Numbered from the stretch's first letter, positions 39,466-49,144 are shown. The stretch is DNA of 64,000 nucleotides from Pseudomonas sp. P8_229 (GCF_034008635.1 NZ_CP125378.1:2098001-2162000), one strand, 5' to 3'. The notes: generated by a model not told the origin, from the sequence alone. Program-made: numbers and translations.

Positions 39466-41350
39466 GGGCCGTAGCCTCCGCACTGATAGGACCGGCGTAT
39501 TCAGCCTTCAACCGACCATCCTGGTCCAGAAGCCAGGCATCCATGACCTGACGCACGACTGGCGCGGCCACACCGGAGCCGGACTCACCGTTCTCGACCA
39601 TCACCGAAACAACAATTTTCGGGTTGTCGGCCGGGGCAAAACCGACGAACAAGGCGTGGTCGCGGTGGCGTTCCTGAACCTTGGAGCGGTCGTATTTCTC
39701 ACCCTGTTTGATCGCCACCACCTGGGCCGTACCCGACTTGCCGGCGATCCGGTATTGCGCACCGATCGCCGCCTTGCGCGCGGTACCCCGGGCGCCGTGC
39801 ATCACCTGCTGCATGCCGTGGTTGACCTTGGTCCAGTCCGACGGATCGCGCAGGACGATGTCCGGCATCGGGTTCTCGTCCAGCGGCTTGGCGCCTTCGA
39901 TGGTCTTGGCCAGGTGCGGGCGGTTCCAGATGCCTTTGTTGGCCACCAGAGCCGTGGCCTGCGCCAGTTGCAGCGGCGTGGACTGCATGTAGCCCTGGCC
40001 GATCCCCAGAATCAGGGTTTCGCCCGGGAACCACGCCTGCTTGCGGGTCGCGCGTTTCCACTCGCGGGACGGCATCAGGCCGGGAGATTCTTCGAACATG
40101 TCCAGCGAGACCTTCTGGCCGATGCCGAACTTGTTCATATAGGCCGACAGCCGATCGATGCCCAGCTTGTGTGCCAGGTCATAGAAATAGGTGTCGTTGG
40201 AACGCATGATCGCCGTGTCGAGGTCGACGAAGCCGTCACCCGTGCGGTTCCAGTTGCGGTATTTGTGATCGTAGTTGGGCAGCATGTAGTAACCGGGGTC
40301 GAACACCCGGCTCGACGCTGTCACCACGCCCGAATCGAGACCGGCAATCGCCACCGCCGGCTTGATCGTCGAGCCCGGCGGGTACAGACCACGCAGCACC
40401 CGGTTGAACAGCGGCCGGTCGATGGAGTCGCGCAACTCGGCGTACGCCTTGAAGCTGATACCAGTGACGAACAGGTTCGGGTCGAAGCTTGGCTGGCTGA
40501 CCATCGCCAGCACTTCGCCAGTCTTCGGATCGAGCGCCACCACCGCGCCGCGACGCCCGCCCAGTGCGGCTTCGGCCGCTTCCTGCAACTTGATATCCAG
40601 ACTCAGGACGATGTCCTTGCCGGGAATCGGATCGGTACGCTTGAGTACGCGCAATACGCGGCCCCGGGCGTTGGTCTCGACTTCCTCGTAACCCACCTGC
40701 CCGTGCAGTTCCGGCTCGTAGAAACGCTCGATGCCAGTCTTGCCGATGTGATGGGTGCCGCTGTAGTTGACCGGGTCGAGGGTCTTGAGCTCTTTCTCGT
40801 TGATCCGCCCCATGTAACCCACCGAATGCGCAAAATGCGCACCCTGCGGGTAGTGGCGGACCAGTTGCGCGACCACTTCCACCCCTGGCAGGCGGAACTG
40901 GTTCACCGCAATCCGGGCGATCTGCTCTTCGGTCAGCTCGAACAGGATCGGCACCGGCTCGAACGGCCGGCGCCCCTGACGCATGCGTTTCTCGAAGATC
41001 ACCCGGTCCTCGGGTGTCAGTTGCAGCACTTCGACGATCGCATCGAGCACCTGCTGCCAGTCGCCGGAGCGCTCGCGGGTCATGCTCAGGCTGAAGCTGG
41101 GGCGGTTGTCCGCCACCACCACGCCGTTGCGGTCGAAGATCAGCCCGCGGGTCGGCGGAATCGGCTGCACATGGACGCGGTTGTTTTCCGAGAGCGTCGA
41201 GTGGTACTCGTACTGGATCACCTGCAAGTAGTACAGCCGTGCAATCAGTACGCAGATCAACAGCATGACCGCAATGGCCCCGAACACGACGCGGCTACGC
41301 ACCAGGCGGGCGTCCTTTTCGTGGTCCTTGATGCGGATCGGCTGAGACAT
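39455..41350 (-). CDS. mrdA: Penicillin-binding protein 2 (peptidoglycan transpeptidase)
   Basis: 631 residues from the ATG at 41350. A single membrane anchor (about 21-42), a pedestal domain starting IPPTRGLIFDRNG, and a transpeptidase domain with S327-T-I-K330, S384-N-D386 and K538-S-G-T541. It crosslinks lateral-wall peptidoglycan in the elongasome with RodA; the two genes overlap. Often called pbpA in Pseudomonas. Confidence 0.97.
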   Translation of the reverse strand: MSQPIRIKDHEKDARLVRSRVVFGAIAVMLLICVLIARLYYLQVIQYEYHSTLSENNRVHVQPIPPTRGLIFDRNGVVVADNRPSFSLSMTRERSGDWQQVLDAIVEVLQLTPEDRVIFEKRMRQGRRPFEPVPILFELTEEQIARIAVNQFRLPGVEVVAQLVRHYPQGAHFAHSVGYMGRINEKELKTLDPVNYSGTHHIGKTGIERFYEPELHGQVGYEEVETNARGRVLRVLKRTDPIPGKDIVLSLDIKLQEAAEAALGGRRGAVVALDPKTGEVLAMVSQPSFDPNLFVTGISFKAYAELRDSIDRPLFNRVLRGLYPPGSTIKPAVAIAGLDSGVVTASSRVFDPGYYMLPNYDHKYRNWNRTGDGFVDLDTAIMRSNDTYFYDLAHKLGIDRLSAYMNKFGIGQKVSLDMFEESPGLMPSREWKRATRKQAWFPGETLILGIGQGYMQSTPLQLAQATALVANKGIWNRPHLAKTIEGAKPLDENPMPDIVLRDPSDWTKVNHGMQQVMHGARGTARKAAIGAQYRIAGKSGTAQVVAIKQGEKYDRSKVQERHRDHALFVGFAPADNPKIVVSVMVENGESGSGVAAPVVRQVMDAWLLDQDGRLKAEYAGPISAEATAREE

Positions 41351-41360
41351 GAGGGCAGGA

Positions 41361-41828
41361 CTACTTGTGGTAAGGGTGACCGGACAGCACGGTCCAGGCA
41401 CGGTACAGCTGTTCGCCGATCAGGATCCGCACCAACGGGTGCGGCAAGGTCAGCGGCGACAACGACCAGCGCTGATCGGCGCGGGCGCAGACTTCCGGCG
41501 CCAGCCCTTCGGGGCCGCCGACCATGAAGTTGACCGTGCGCGAATCCAGCCGCCAACGGTCGAGTTCGACCGCCAGTTGCTCGGTGCTCCAGGGTTTTCC
41601 ATGGACTTCCAGCGTGACGATCCGCTCGTTCGGCCCGACCTTGGCCAGCATGGCTTCGCCTTCCTGGCGGATGAAACGGGCCACGTCGGCGTTCTTGCCA
41701 CGGGTATTGAGCGGAATTTCCACCAGTTCCAGCGCCAGCTCGGACGGAAGACGCTTGGCATATTCATGCCAGCCTTCTTCCACCCACTTGGGCATGCGTG
41801 AACCGACGGCGATCAGTCGCAGTCGCAC
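41361..41828 (-). CDS. rlmH: 23S rRNA m3-pseudouridine-1915 methyltransferase RlmH
   Basis: 155 residues, exactly the family size. SPOUT-fold enzyme. The SAM-binding knot has [14 protein letters not shown] and the C-terminal [22 protein letters not shown] block. It acts on mature 70S ribosomes. It lies 9 bases after rsfS and 10 bases before the PBP2 gene, so it belongs to the same operon. Confidence 0.97.
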   Translation of the reverse strand: MRLRLIAVGSRMPKWVEEGWHEYAKRLPSELALELVEIPLNTRGKNADVARFIRQEGEAMLAKVGPNERIVTLEVHGKPWSTEQLAVELDRWRLDSRTVNFMVGGPEGLAPEVCARADQRWSLSPLTLPHPLVRILIGEQLYRAWTVLSGHPYHK

Positions 41829-41837
41829 AGCAATCCC

Positions 41838-42332
41838 TTACAACTGGTCTTTGTTGAGCTTGGTGAAATGCTCGTGGGTGTTTTCCGGACTGTGGTGCTT
41901 GGCGTCTGCCGCACGGCTCTGCTCGGCACCGGCCCACAGGCGCTCCAGGTCGTAGAACTGACGTGCCGAGGCGGTCATCATGTGCACGATCACCAGATCC
42001 AGGTCCAGCAGTACCCAGTCGCTGTCGCCCTTGCCTTCTTCGCCCAGCGGCTTGGCGCCCTGTTTTTTGACTTCTTCGCGGACCTTGTCCAGCATCGCGT
42101 TGATCTGGCGATTGGACGTACCGGTGGCGATGATCATGTAGTCAGTGATGCTCTGCTTGTCGCGAACATCGATGATCTGGATGTCTTGTGCCTTGACGTC
42201 TTCCAGGGCTGCCACGGCAACCTTGACCAGCTCGTCGCCCTTGAGCGGCTCGTTGGTGTTGGCGACTTCCGGCAGCGGCGCGCTCTTGAACGTGCCTTTG
42301 CGCTTAACTTTGCTTACGTCTTTGTCAGTCAT
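41838..42332 (-). CDS. rsfS: Ribosomal silencing factor RsfS
   Basis: 164 residues. The RsfS/Iojap core (about 36-140) has VAVAALEDVKAQDIQIIDVR, DYMIIATGTSNRQI, EGKGDSDWVLLDLDLVIVHM and FYDLERLW. It binds L14 and blocks 30S-50S joining under starvation. A basic N-terminal extension of about 30 residues and a polar C-terminal tail make it longer than the 105-residue E. coli protein. It lies between nadD and rlmH. Confidence 0.96.
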   Translation of the reverse strand: MTDKDVSKVKRKGTFKSAPLPEVANTNEPLKGDELVKVAVAALEDVKAQDIQIIDVRDKQSITDYMIIATGTSNRQINAMLDKVREEVKKQGAKPLGEEGKGDSDWVLLDLDLVIVHMMTASARQFYDLERLWAGAEQSRAADAKHHSPENTHEHFTKLNKDQL

Positions 42333-42404
42333 ATAAAACTCGTTTTGCTCGTATATTCGGCGGCTTGGCGATACGTGGATTCGTATCAGTGAAGCACGCC
42401 TTGT

Positions 42405-43127
42405 TCAGTTCGACGCACGGTACAGACCGTGCGCATCGATGTAGGCCAGGACCGCGTCGGGCACCAGGAAACGTACCGACTTACCGCTGGCCAGCAGTTG
42501 ACGGATCTGGGTGGCGGAAACCGCGAGCGGTGTCTGCCAGACGAATGCAATCTGTCCGCTCGGCCCTTTCAGGGCCAGCGGGTCGCTCACCGAACGCGCT
42601 GCCAGCAGGTTGCGCAAGGCATCCGGCGGTTCGCTGTCGGCGTCCGGGCGCTGTAGCACCAGGATGTGGCAATGCTGGAGCAACTCCTCCCAGCGGTGCC
42701 AAGTGGGCAGGCCGCAAAATGCGTCCCAGCCCAAAAGCAGAAAAACCTGGGTTTCAGCGGCCATTTCGGCACGCATCAACTCCAGGGTATCAATGGTGTA
42801 GGACGGTTTGTCCCGCTGTAGCTCGCGGGCGTCCACCACCAGCGGCGGCACTCCGGCCACCGCACACTCGACCATCGCCAGTCGATCCTGCGCCGACACC
42901 TGCGGTGTATCGCGGTGCGGCGGCCGGGCGCTGGGCATCATGCGCAGTTCGTCGAGCAGCAGCGCTTCGGCCACTTCCAGCGCACCGCGCAAATGACCGA
43001 TGTGCACCGGATCGAACGTGCCGCCCAGTACGCCGATGCGCCGGGGTCGGAGTTCGCTGTCAGGCAGCGGCGCTGTCAGGTCGAGGTCGGTCAAGTCAGA
43101 CCGTCGCCTGGCCGCGCAACTGGCCAT
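42405..43127 (-). CDS. nadD: Nicotinate-nucleotide adenylyltransferase
   Basis: 240 residues if translation begins at the ATG at 43127, overlapping the end of proA by 32 bases. Makes nicotinate adenine dinucleotide. The nucleotidyltransferase motif [20 protein letters not shown] begins about residue 32, whereas most NadD proteins reach it within 10 residues. A TTG at 43094, just after the proA stop, is therefore a realistic alternative. [18 protein letters not shown] and the C-terminal [13 protein letters not shown] are standard. Confidence 0.9.
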   Translation of the reverse strand: MASCAARRRSDLTDLDLTAPLPDSELRPRRIGVLGGTFDPVHIGHLRGALEVAEALLLDELRMMPSARPPHRDTPQVSAQDRLAMVECAVAGVPPLVVDARELQRDKPSYTIDTLELMRAEMAAETQVFLLLGWDAFCGLPTWHRWEELLQHCHILVLQRPDADSEPPDALRNLLAARSVSDPLALKGPSGQIAFVWQTPLAVSATQIRQLLASGKSVRFLVPDAVLAYIDAHGLYRASN

Positions 43128-44367
43128 CACCGACCACGATGTACTTCTCGCAGGTCAGTCCTTCGAGGCCCACCGGGCCACGGGCGTGCAGCTTATCAGT
43201 AGAAATGCCGATCTCGGCACCCAATCCGTATTCGAATCCATCGGCGAAGCAGGTCGGGGTGTTGATCATCACCGACGCCGAGTCGACTTCGGCCACGAAA
43301 CGACGGGTGTCGGCGAGGTTTTCGCTGACGATCGAGTCGGTATGGTGCGAGCTGTAATGGTTGATGTGTTCGATGGCCTGATCCAGATCGTCGACCACCC
43401 GAATCGACAGGATTGGCGCCAGATACTCGGTGCTCCAGTCGTCTTCGCTGGCCGCCACGGCGCCAATGATCGCCCGGGTACGCTCGCAACCACGCAGCTC
43501 GACGCCTTTTTCGCGGAACTGGGCAGCCATCGGAGGCAGGAAATCCTTCGCAACACTCTGATCGACGAGCAAGGTCTCCATCGCTCCACAGATGCCATAA
43601 CGGTAGGTCTTGGCATTGAAGGCGATGCGCTGGGCTTTCGCCAGGTCGGCGTGAGCACTGACATAAACGTGGCAGATACCGTCCAGGTGCTTGATCACCG
43701 GCACGCGGGCATCGCGGCTGATGCGTTCGATCAGGCCTCGGCCGCCGCGCGGCACAATCACGTCGACGTACTCGGGCATGGTAATCATTGCGCCAACGGC
43801 GGCACGGTCGGTGGTTTCGACCACTTGCACCACGGCTGCCGGCAATTCGGCCTCGGCCAGACCGCGCTGGATGCACACGGCAATCGCCCGGTTGGAATGA
43901 ATCGCTTCGGAGCCACCGCGCAGGATGGTCGCGTTGCCCGACTTCAGGCAGAGGCTGGCGGCATCGATGGTCACATTGGGACGGGATTCGTAGATGATCC
44001 CGATCACACCCAATGGCACGCGCATCTTGCCGACCTGAATCCCGGACGGGCGAAAGCTCATGTCGCGGATCGCGCCGACCGGATCCGGCAGTGCGGCGAC
44101 CTGACGCAAGCCGACGATCATGCCGTCGATGCGCGCCGGAGTCAGTTCCAGACGTTCCAGCAGGGCCGGCTCCAGACCATTGGTGCGGCCGGCAGCCAGA
44201 TCCAGTTCATTGGCGGCGGCCAGCTCGGCGCGCGCGGCGTCCAAGGCATTGGCAGCAGCCTGCAGGGCGCGGTTTTTCTGCGCGGTGCTGGCACGGCCGA
44301 TGACCCGGGAAGCTTCGCGGGCGGCGCGACCCAATCGGGTCATGTAGTCAAGAACGGACTCAGTCAT
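43096..44367 (-). CDS. proA: Gamma-glutamyl phosphate reductase
   Basis: 423 residues from the ATG at 44367 ([20 protein letters not shown]). NADPH-dependent reduction of gamma-glutamyl phosphate in proline synthesis. [20 protein letters not shown] is the family block. The catalytic Cys is in [25 protein letters not shown] and the C-terminal [19 protein letters not shown] are present. It heads the long minus-strand cluster and is divergent from the mpg-type gene. Confidence 0.96.
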   Translation of the reverse strand: MTESVLDYMTRLGRAAREASRVIGRASTAQKNRALQAAANALDAARAELAAANELDLAAGRTNGLEPALLERLELTPARIDGMIVGLRQVAALPDPVGAIRDMSFRPSGIQVGKMRVPLGVIGIIYESRPNVTIDAASLCLKSGNATILRGGSEAIHSNRAIAVCIQRGLAEAELPAAVVQVVETTDRAAVGAMITMPEYVDVIVPRGGRGLIERISRDARVPVIKHLDGICHVYVSAHADLAKAQRIAFNAKTYRYGICGAMETLLVDQSVAKDFLPPMAAQFREKGVELRGCERTRAIIGAVAASEDDWSTEYLAPILSIRVVDDLDQAIEHINHYSSHHTDSIVSENLADTRRFVAEVDSASVMINTPTCFADGFEYGLGAEIGISTDKLHARGPVGLEGLTCEKYIVVGDGQLRGQATV

Positions 44368-44544
44368 GGTCTGCTGGGGTCTTGGCAAAGAGGAAAGCGG
44401 CAGATTATAGCTGTCGCGTCCCGGGACTAACAGCGGTGACAGGCGGATGGTCGAAATGGACTGCAATTTGCCGATGTTCAGCCGTAATTAAGCCTCGGAT
44501 TGTTATCATCACGACCTCCTTCGCCTGGATAAACACCGTTTGCC

Positions 44545-45264
44545 ATGTCCAACCTGACCGTTCGAGCGACCGCAGAGCGCCTGCCACTGGGCCTTCCGGA
44601 CGCTTTTTTCGACCGTGACGCGCAAATGCTGGCCCGCGACCTGCTCGGCAAAGTCATCCGCCACCGGGTCGGCGATCTGTGGCTGAGTGCCCGGATCATT
44701 GAAACCGAGGCCTATTACTGCGCGGAAAAAGGCAGTCATGCGTCCCTCGGCTACACGGAAAAGCGTAAGGCTTTGTTTCTGGATGGCGGGCACATCTATA
44801 TGTATTACGCCCGCGGCGGCGACTCGCTGAACTTCAGCGCTCAAGGGCCGGGCAACGCCGTGTTGATCAAATCCGCCTACCCATGGATCGATGAGCTCAG
44901 CGGGCCGGCGAGTCTGGCGCAGATGCTGCTGAACAACCCCGATGCTCAGGGCCGACCACGTTCTTCGCAAAAGCTGTGCGCCGGCCAGACCTTGCTGTGC
45001 AAGGCACTGGGGTTGAAGGTGCCGGTATGGGACGCCAAGCGTTTCGACCATGAACTGCTGCTGGTGGAAGACACCGGGGCGGCGCCAGCGCAAATCATTC
45101 AGACCACCCGCCTGGGCATCCCTCATGGCCGTGACGAACATCTGATGTACCGGTTTGTCGACGCCACTTACGCGCAATGGTGCACACGGAACCCGCTGCG
45201 CCGGGGTCAGGTCGAAGGTCGCGATTATTTCCTGTTGCCGAGGTTAGAGGCAGGTCTGAAGTAA
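44545..45264 (+). CDS. 3-methyladenine DNA glycosylase (AAG/MPG family)
   Basis: 239 residues. Removes alkylated purines from DNA. LARDLLGKVIRHRV, ARIIETEAYYCAEKGSHASL with the catalytic Glu, MYYARGGDSLNFSAQGPG and VLIKSAYPW are the AAG-fold blocks. The sequence is less canonical in the second half but full length. It is divergent from proA. The same gene order (proA then a glycosylase) occurs in PAO1 (recalled). Confidence 0.9.
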   Translation: MSNLTVRATAERLPLGLPDAFFDRDAQMLARDLLGKVIRHRVGDLWLSARIIETEAYYCAEKGSHASLGYTEKRKALFLDGGHIYMYYARGGDSLNFSAQGPGNAVLIKSAYPWIDELSGPASLAQMLLNNPDAQGRPRSSQKLCAGQTLLCKALGLKVPVWDAKRFDHELLLVEDTGAAPAQIIQTTRLGIPHGRDEHLMYRFVDATYAQWCTRNPLRRGQVEGRDYFLLPRLEAGLK

Positions 45265-45274
45265 AAGGAATTCA

Positions 45275-45365
45275 CTGTAGGAGTGAGCCTGCTCGCGATA
45301 GCGGTGTATCAGTCAACGAAGAAGTCGACTGACCAAGCGCCATCGCGAGCAGGCTCACTCCTACA
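45275..45365. repeat. REPIN, class B
   Basis: CTGTAGGAGTGAGCCTGCTC with GCGATAGCG at the left and CGAGCAGGCTCACTCCTACA at the right, between the glycosylase and DedA-PAP2 genes. Confidence 0.9.
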
Positions 45366-45397
45366 AGGATCAATTGAAGATTTGATGGAGTGGTTTT

Positions 45398-46714
45398 ATG
45401 GGCCCATGGCTCGATAGCGTGACCGGTTGGCTGGCCGCCAATCCGCAGTGGCTGGCGGCTGCGGTGTTTATCGTTGCCTGCGTGGAGTGTCTGGCGATTG
45501 CCGGGCTCATCGTGCCGGGCACGGTGCTGCTGTTTGCCGTCGCCGTATTGGCCGGCAGCGGCGCGCTGTCGTTGAGCGAAACCCTGCTGCTGGGCTTTCT
45601 CGGCGGGATTCTGGGCGATGTGATTTCGTACTTCCTCGGCCGCCATTTCCACCAGAACATCCGCCGTTTGCCGGGGCTGCGTCACCATCCGGAGTGGATG
45701 GCCGGCGCCGAAACCTACTTCCAGCGCTACGGCATCGCCAGCCTGCTGGTCGGGCGCTTCATCGGCCCGTTACGGCCGATGCTGCCGATGGTCGCCGGGA
45801 TGTGCGACATGCCCTTCCCGCGCTTTGCCGCGGTCAGCCTGCTGGCCGCCGCCGGCTGGAGTGTCGCCTACCTGCTGCCGGGCTGGGCCACAGGCGCGGC
45901 GATCCGCTTGCCGCTGCCGGAAGGTTTCTGGCTGCAGGCCGGCATCGTCGCCGCCAGTATCGCAGTGATGCTCGGCCTGAGCGTCAACAGCAGCTTGCGT
46001 CAGCACCGCCGGGCGACGATCTGGATCAGCAGCATGAGCCTGTTGATTCTGCTCGGCCTGTTCGTGGGCTATCCGTACCTGAGCGCCCTCGATCAGGGCG
46101 TGATGACCTTGGTGCAGGAACATCGTCAGCCGCTGCTGGATGAAATCGCGGTGACGTTCACCCTGATCGGTGAATTCCGCAACATGCTGATGTTCAGCGC
46201 CCTGCTCACCGGTCTGTTGCTGCTCTGCCGGCAATGGCGCCAGGCAATCTTTGCCGGCGGCACGCTGCTGTGCACCGCGCTGCTGAACACCGTCACCAAA
46301 CAGTTTTTCGCCCGGGTGCGCCCGGAGGTGCTGACCGATCCACTGACCAGTTACAGCATGCCCAGCGGCCACGCTTCGGGTTCGTTCGCGCTGTTTCTGG
46401 TGCTCGCCGTTCTCGCCGGTCGTGGCCAGCCACCGCGCATGCGTCTGACCTGGCTGCTGCTCGGCTGTATTCCGGCGCTGTCGATTGCCTTGTCACGGGT
46501 GTATCTGGGTGCGCACTGGCCGACCGATATTCTGGCTGGCGCAATGCTCGCCGCATGCGTGTGTGCGGCAGGTTTGTGGTTGAGTCAGCGCCAGGCGCCG
46601 CTCAAGCCGATGCCGGTCAAGGTCTGGTGGCTGATTCTGCCGGCGCTGCTGGTGCTGTTCAGCCTGTTCGTCTTCCGGCATCTGCCGCAAACGATGCTGC
46701 GTTACGCCTACTGA
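45398..46714 (+). CDS. Bifunctional DedA-family / PAP2 phosphatase membrane protein
   Basis: 438 residues. The N-terminal half (about 1-190) is a DedA/SNARE-associated domain with IVPGTVLLFAVAVLAGSGAL, LGGILGDVISYFLGR and GRFIGPLRPMLPMVAGMCDM. The C-terminal half (about 205-415) is a PAP2 acid phosphatase with all three motifs: KQFFARVRP, YSMPSGHASGS and SRVYLGAHWPTD. DedA proteins flip undecaprenyl phosphate or phospholipids, and PAP2 enzymes dephosphorylate lipid pyrophosphates. A fused carrier-lipid dephosphorylation and recycling role is plausible but inferred. Confidence 0.9.
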   Translation: MGPWLDSVTGWLAANPQWLAAAVFIVACVECLAIAGLIVPGTVLLFAVAVLAGSGALSLSETLLLGFLGGILGDVISYFLGRHFHQNIRRLPGLRHHPEWMAGAETYFQRYGIASLLVGRFIGPLRPMLPMVAGMCDMPFPRFAAVSLLAAAGWSVAYLLPGWATGAAIRLPLPEGFWLQAGIVAASIAVMLGLSVNSSLRQHRRATIWISSMSLLILLGLFVGYPYLSALDQGVMTLVQEHRQPLLDEIAVTFTLIGEFRNMLMFSALLTGLLLLCRQWRQAIFAGGTLLCTALLNTVTKQFFARVRPEVLTDPLTSYSMPSGHASGSFALFLVLAVLAGRGQPPRMRLTWLLLGCIPALSIALSRVYLGAHWPTDILAGAMLAACVCAAGLWLSQRQAPLKPMPVKVWWLILPALLVLFSLFVFRHLPQTMLRYAY

Positions 46715-46717
46715 CGT

Positions 46718-47308
46718 TCAGGCGAACAACTCGCCCTGCAACTCATCGAGCAGCGCCTGGATCGCATCCAGCCTTTGCTGCGGATCGTCGAGTTGCAGCA
46801 GGTCGATCTTGTCCTCTTCGGCGAATGGCAGCAGATACGCCAACTGATTGGCCAGCGACTGCTGCCCCAGCGCTTCGTTGCCCATGTTCAACGCCTCGAC
46901 CATCGGGTGCTCGGCCAAGGCCTTGAGCAGCGCCACCAGATCGGCGTCTTCATCCTGCAACGGTTGCTCCGGTTCATCGTCCAGCCACTCGACGTCGGCG
47001 AGAATCAACTGATCGCGCTGCACCTCGGTGCGCAGCACCTGAAAGCGCCGCCCGCCCTGCACGCGAATCCCCAGCAGGCCATTGTCCTGCTGCTGGAAAT
47101 CGGTGATCCGCGCTTCGCAGCCGACCTGGGCAAAGCCCTCTGGTGCGACGCCGACTTCGTGCCCCTCAAGGATGCACACCACGCCGAAACCGCCGCCCTG
47201 TTTCATGCAGCGGCCGATCATGTCCAGGTAGCGCGCCTCGAAGATCTGCAAGTCGAGATTGCAGCCGGGAAACAGCACTGTGTTCAGCGGGAAAAGCGGC
47301 AGACTCAT
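46718..47308 (-). CDS. Lon N-terminal (substrate-binding) domain protein
   Basis: 196 residues from the ATG at 47308, which has AAGGAA at better spacing than the ATG 6 bases upstream. It is almost entirely a LON_substr_bdg domain: LPLFPLNTVLFPGCNLDLQI, FEARYLDMIGRCM, GFGVVCILEG, VGCEARITDF. There is no ATPase or protease domain. Stand-alone proteins of this kind are common in proteobacteria; their role is not known. It is convergent with the DedA-PAP2 gene. Confidence 0.9.
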   Translation of the reverse strand: MSLPLFPLNTVLFPGCNLDLQIFEARYLDMIGRCMKQGGGFGVVCILEGHEVGVAPEGFAQVGCEARITDFQQQDNGLLGIRVQGGRRFQVLRTEVQRDQLILADVEWLDDEPEQPLQDEDADLVALLKALAEHPMVEALNMGNEALGQQSLANQLAYLLPFAEEDKIDLLQLDDPQQRLDAIQALLDELQGELFA

Positions 47309-47318
47309 AGACATTTCC

Positions 47319-48035
47319 TTAGACCACCATCGACACCGCCAACGGCAGGAACACTGCCGTGGCCACGCCCATCAGACTCATCGCCAGCGCCGCGAAGGCG
47401 CCGCACTCATCACTTTCCTGCAGTGCCACCGAAGTGCCGACGGCGTGCGCGGTCATGCCCAGCGCCATGCCACGCGCCTCGGGGCTGTGCACGCCGAGGC
47501 GGGTCAGCAACGCCGGGCCGAAGATCGCGCCGATCACCCCGGTGATCAACACGAACACCGCCGCCAGCGCCGCGACACCACCGATCTGCTCGGCCACCAG
47601 CATGGCAATCGGCGAGGTCACCGACTTCGGCGCCATGGTCATCAGAATCATGTGCTCGGCACCAAACCACCAGCCCAGTAACACGCCCATGCCCGTCGCG
47701 ACCACCCCGCCTATCACCAGCGTAGTAAAAATCGGCCAGAACAATTGGCGGATACGCTTGAGGTTGAGATACAGCGGCACCGCCAGCGCAACTGTCGCCG
47801 GGCCCAGCAGAATGCTGAGGATCTCGGTGCTCTTGCGGTACTCGGCGTAAGTCAGGCCACAGCCGACCAGCACGCCGATCACCAACAGCATGGAGACCAG
47901 CACCGGTTGCAGAAAGATCCAGCGGGTTTTCTCGAACGCCGCCAGCACCAGTTGATAGGCACCCAGGGTGATGCCGATGCCAAACAGCGGATGATGGATT
48001 ACCGAGGCCCATGCCCCTTGCCAGTCGAAGAGCAT
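47319..48035 (-). CDS. lrgB: LrgB/CidB-family membrane protein
   Basis: 238 residues, hydrophobic throughout, about 6-7 membrane helices, with PATVALAVPLYLNLKRIRQL, MAPKSVTSPIAMLVAEQIGG and GMALGMTAHAVGTSVALQES, all LrgB signatures. It works with the LrgA/CidA holin-like partner encoded immediately upstream (TGATG overlap). Roles proposed for the pair include murein hydrolase control and pyruvate or other small-molecule transport. Confidence 0.92.
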   Translation of the reverse strand: MLFDWQGAWASVIHHPLFGIGITLGAYQLVLAAFEKTRWIFLQPVLVSMLLVIGVLVGCGLTYAEYRKSTEILSILLGPATVALAVPLYLNLKRIRQLFWPIFTTLVIGGVVATGMGVLLGWWFGAEHMILMTMAPKSVTSPIAMLVAEQIGGVAALAAVFVLITGVIGAIFGPALLTRLGVHSPEARGMALGMTAHAVGTSVALQESDECGAFAALAMSLMGVATAVFLPLAVSMVV

Positions 48036-48397
48036 CAGGACTCCTCCGACCGGTGCGCGTGTCGCTTGACCATGCGCTGCATCAGCACCCCGGCGAAGGC
48101 CATCGACAGGATCAACGACAGGACGAGCGCGCCGACAATCGCCCAGAAATCGGCGGCAATATCACTCGCATAGACCATCACACCCACCGCCGGCGGCACC
48201 AGCAGCAACGGCAGATAACGCAGCAGACTGCCGGCCGCAAGGTTCAGCGGCTCGCCGACTTCACCGCAAATGATCAGGAACACCAGCAACAGCAGCAGGC
48301 CGATGATCGGCCCCGGCAGCACCGGCAACAGCAAATGGTTGAGTGCCGTGCCGAGCAGTTGGAACAGCACCAGCATGGTCAGGCCACGTAACAACAT
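48035..48397 (-). CDS. CidA/LrgA holin-like protein
   Basis: 120 residues from the ATG at 48397 (MLLRGLTMLVLFQLLG). Four hydrophobic helices. Family motifs are VLPGPIIGLLLLLVFLI, LPLLLVPPAVGVMVY and LVLSLILSMAFAGVL. The first gene of a two-gene operon with lrgB. The frame opens upstream at 48457, but that extension is not membrane-like. Confidence 0.9.
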   Translation of the reverse strand: MLLRGLTMLVLFQLLGTALNHLLLPVLPGPIIGLLLLLVFLIICGEVGEPLNLAAGSLLRYLPLLLVPPAVGVMVYASDIAADFWAIVGALVLSLILSMAFAGVLMQRMVKRHAHRSEES

Positions 48398-48577
48398 CAG
48401 ACATCTCCCCCCGCAAGTCATCGGCATTATAAGCACGGCAGCGCTATGGATCGGCATTCGCCAAAAGCATGGCAGGTTGACCGGAGCAAATCGTCATGTT
48501 GATCTACAGTGGTTCGCAGGGCGGTCAAATCCCCCACCTGAAAAACTATAAAACCGATGAACCCAAGGAGAGTCTCA

Positions 48578-49033
48578 ATGCCCTATGTTCCCGTTGCAGA
48601 GCTCAAAGATTATGTCGGCAAGGAACTCGGACGTTCCGAATGGCTCACCATCGATCAGGAGCGTATCAACCTGTTCGCCGAAGCCACCGGGGATTATCAG
48701 TTCATCCATGTCGACCCGGTCAAAGCCGCGCAAACGCCATTTGGCAGCACCATTGCCCACGGTTTCCTGTCGCTGTCGCTGATCCCCAAATTGATGGAAG
48801 ACATCCTCGTGCTGCCGCAAGGCCTGAAGATGGTGGTCAACTACGGGCTGGACAGCGTGCGTTTCATCCAGCCGGTGAAGGTCAATTCAAAAGTTCGGCT
48901 GAAGGTCGATCTGGCCGAAGTGACCGAGAAGAAACCCGGGCAATGGCTGCTCAAGGCCACCGCCACGCTTGAGATAGAGGGCTCGGACAAACCGGCCTAT
49001 ATCGCCGAACCGCTGTCGCTCTGCTTCGTTTAA
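48578..49033 (+). CDS. MaoC-family dehydratase
   Basis: 151 residues from the ATG at 48578 with AAGGAG upstream. Hot-dog fold with the hydratase motif FAEATGDYQFIHVDP, carrying the Asp/His pair, and FGSTIAHGFLSLSL. Likely hydrates an enoyl-thioester; the substrate is unknown. A strong terminator follows the stop. Confidence 0.92.
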   Translation: MPYVPVAELKDYVGKELGRSEWLTIDQERINLFAEATGDYQFIHVDPVKAAQTPFGSTIAHGFLSLSLIPKLMEDILVLPQGLKMVVNYGLDSVRFIQPVKVNSKVRLKVDLAEVTEKKPGQWLLKATATLEIEGSDKPAYIAEPLSLCFV

Positions 49034-49040
49034 GTCACTG

Positions 49041-49082
49041 GATGCGAAACAGCGCACGCTGTTTCGCATCAGCGCTGTTTTT
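49041..49082 (+). terminator. Rho-independent terminator after the MaoC gene
   Basis: GATGCGAAACAG (49041-49052) pairs perfectly with CTGTTTCGCATC (49059-49070), followed by AGCGCTGTTTTT. The stem begins 7 bases after the stop codon. Confidence 0.75.
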
Positions 49083-49144
49083 ACCGGCTGTATAAGGTCA
49101 CATAGCTGCGGCATACTCGGTCGCCTAATTGCCCGGATCCCGCT

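Noticed and set aside
39221..41527. 768-residue plus-strand frame opposite the PBP2 gene
   Set aside because: Antisense shadow of a gene with all PBP2 motifs; no ribosome site and no recognisable domain.
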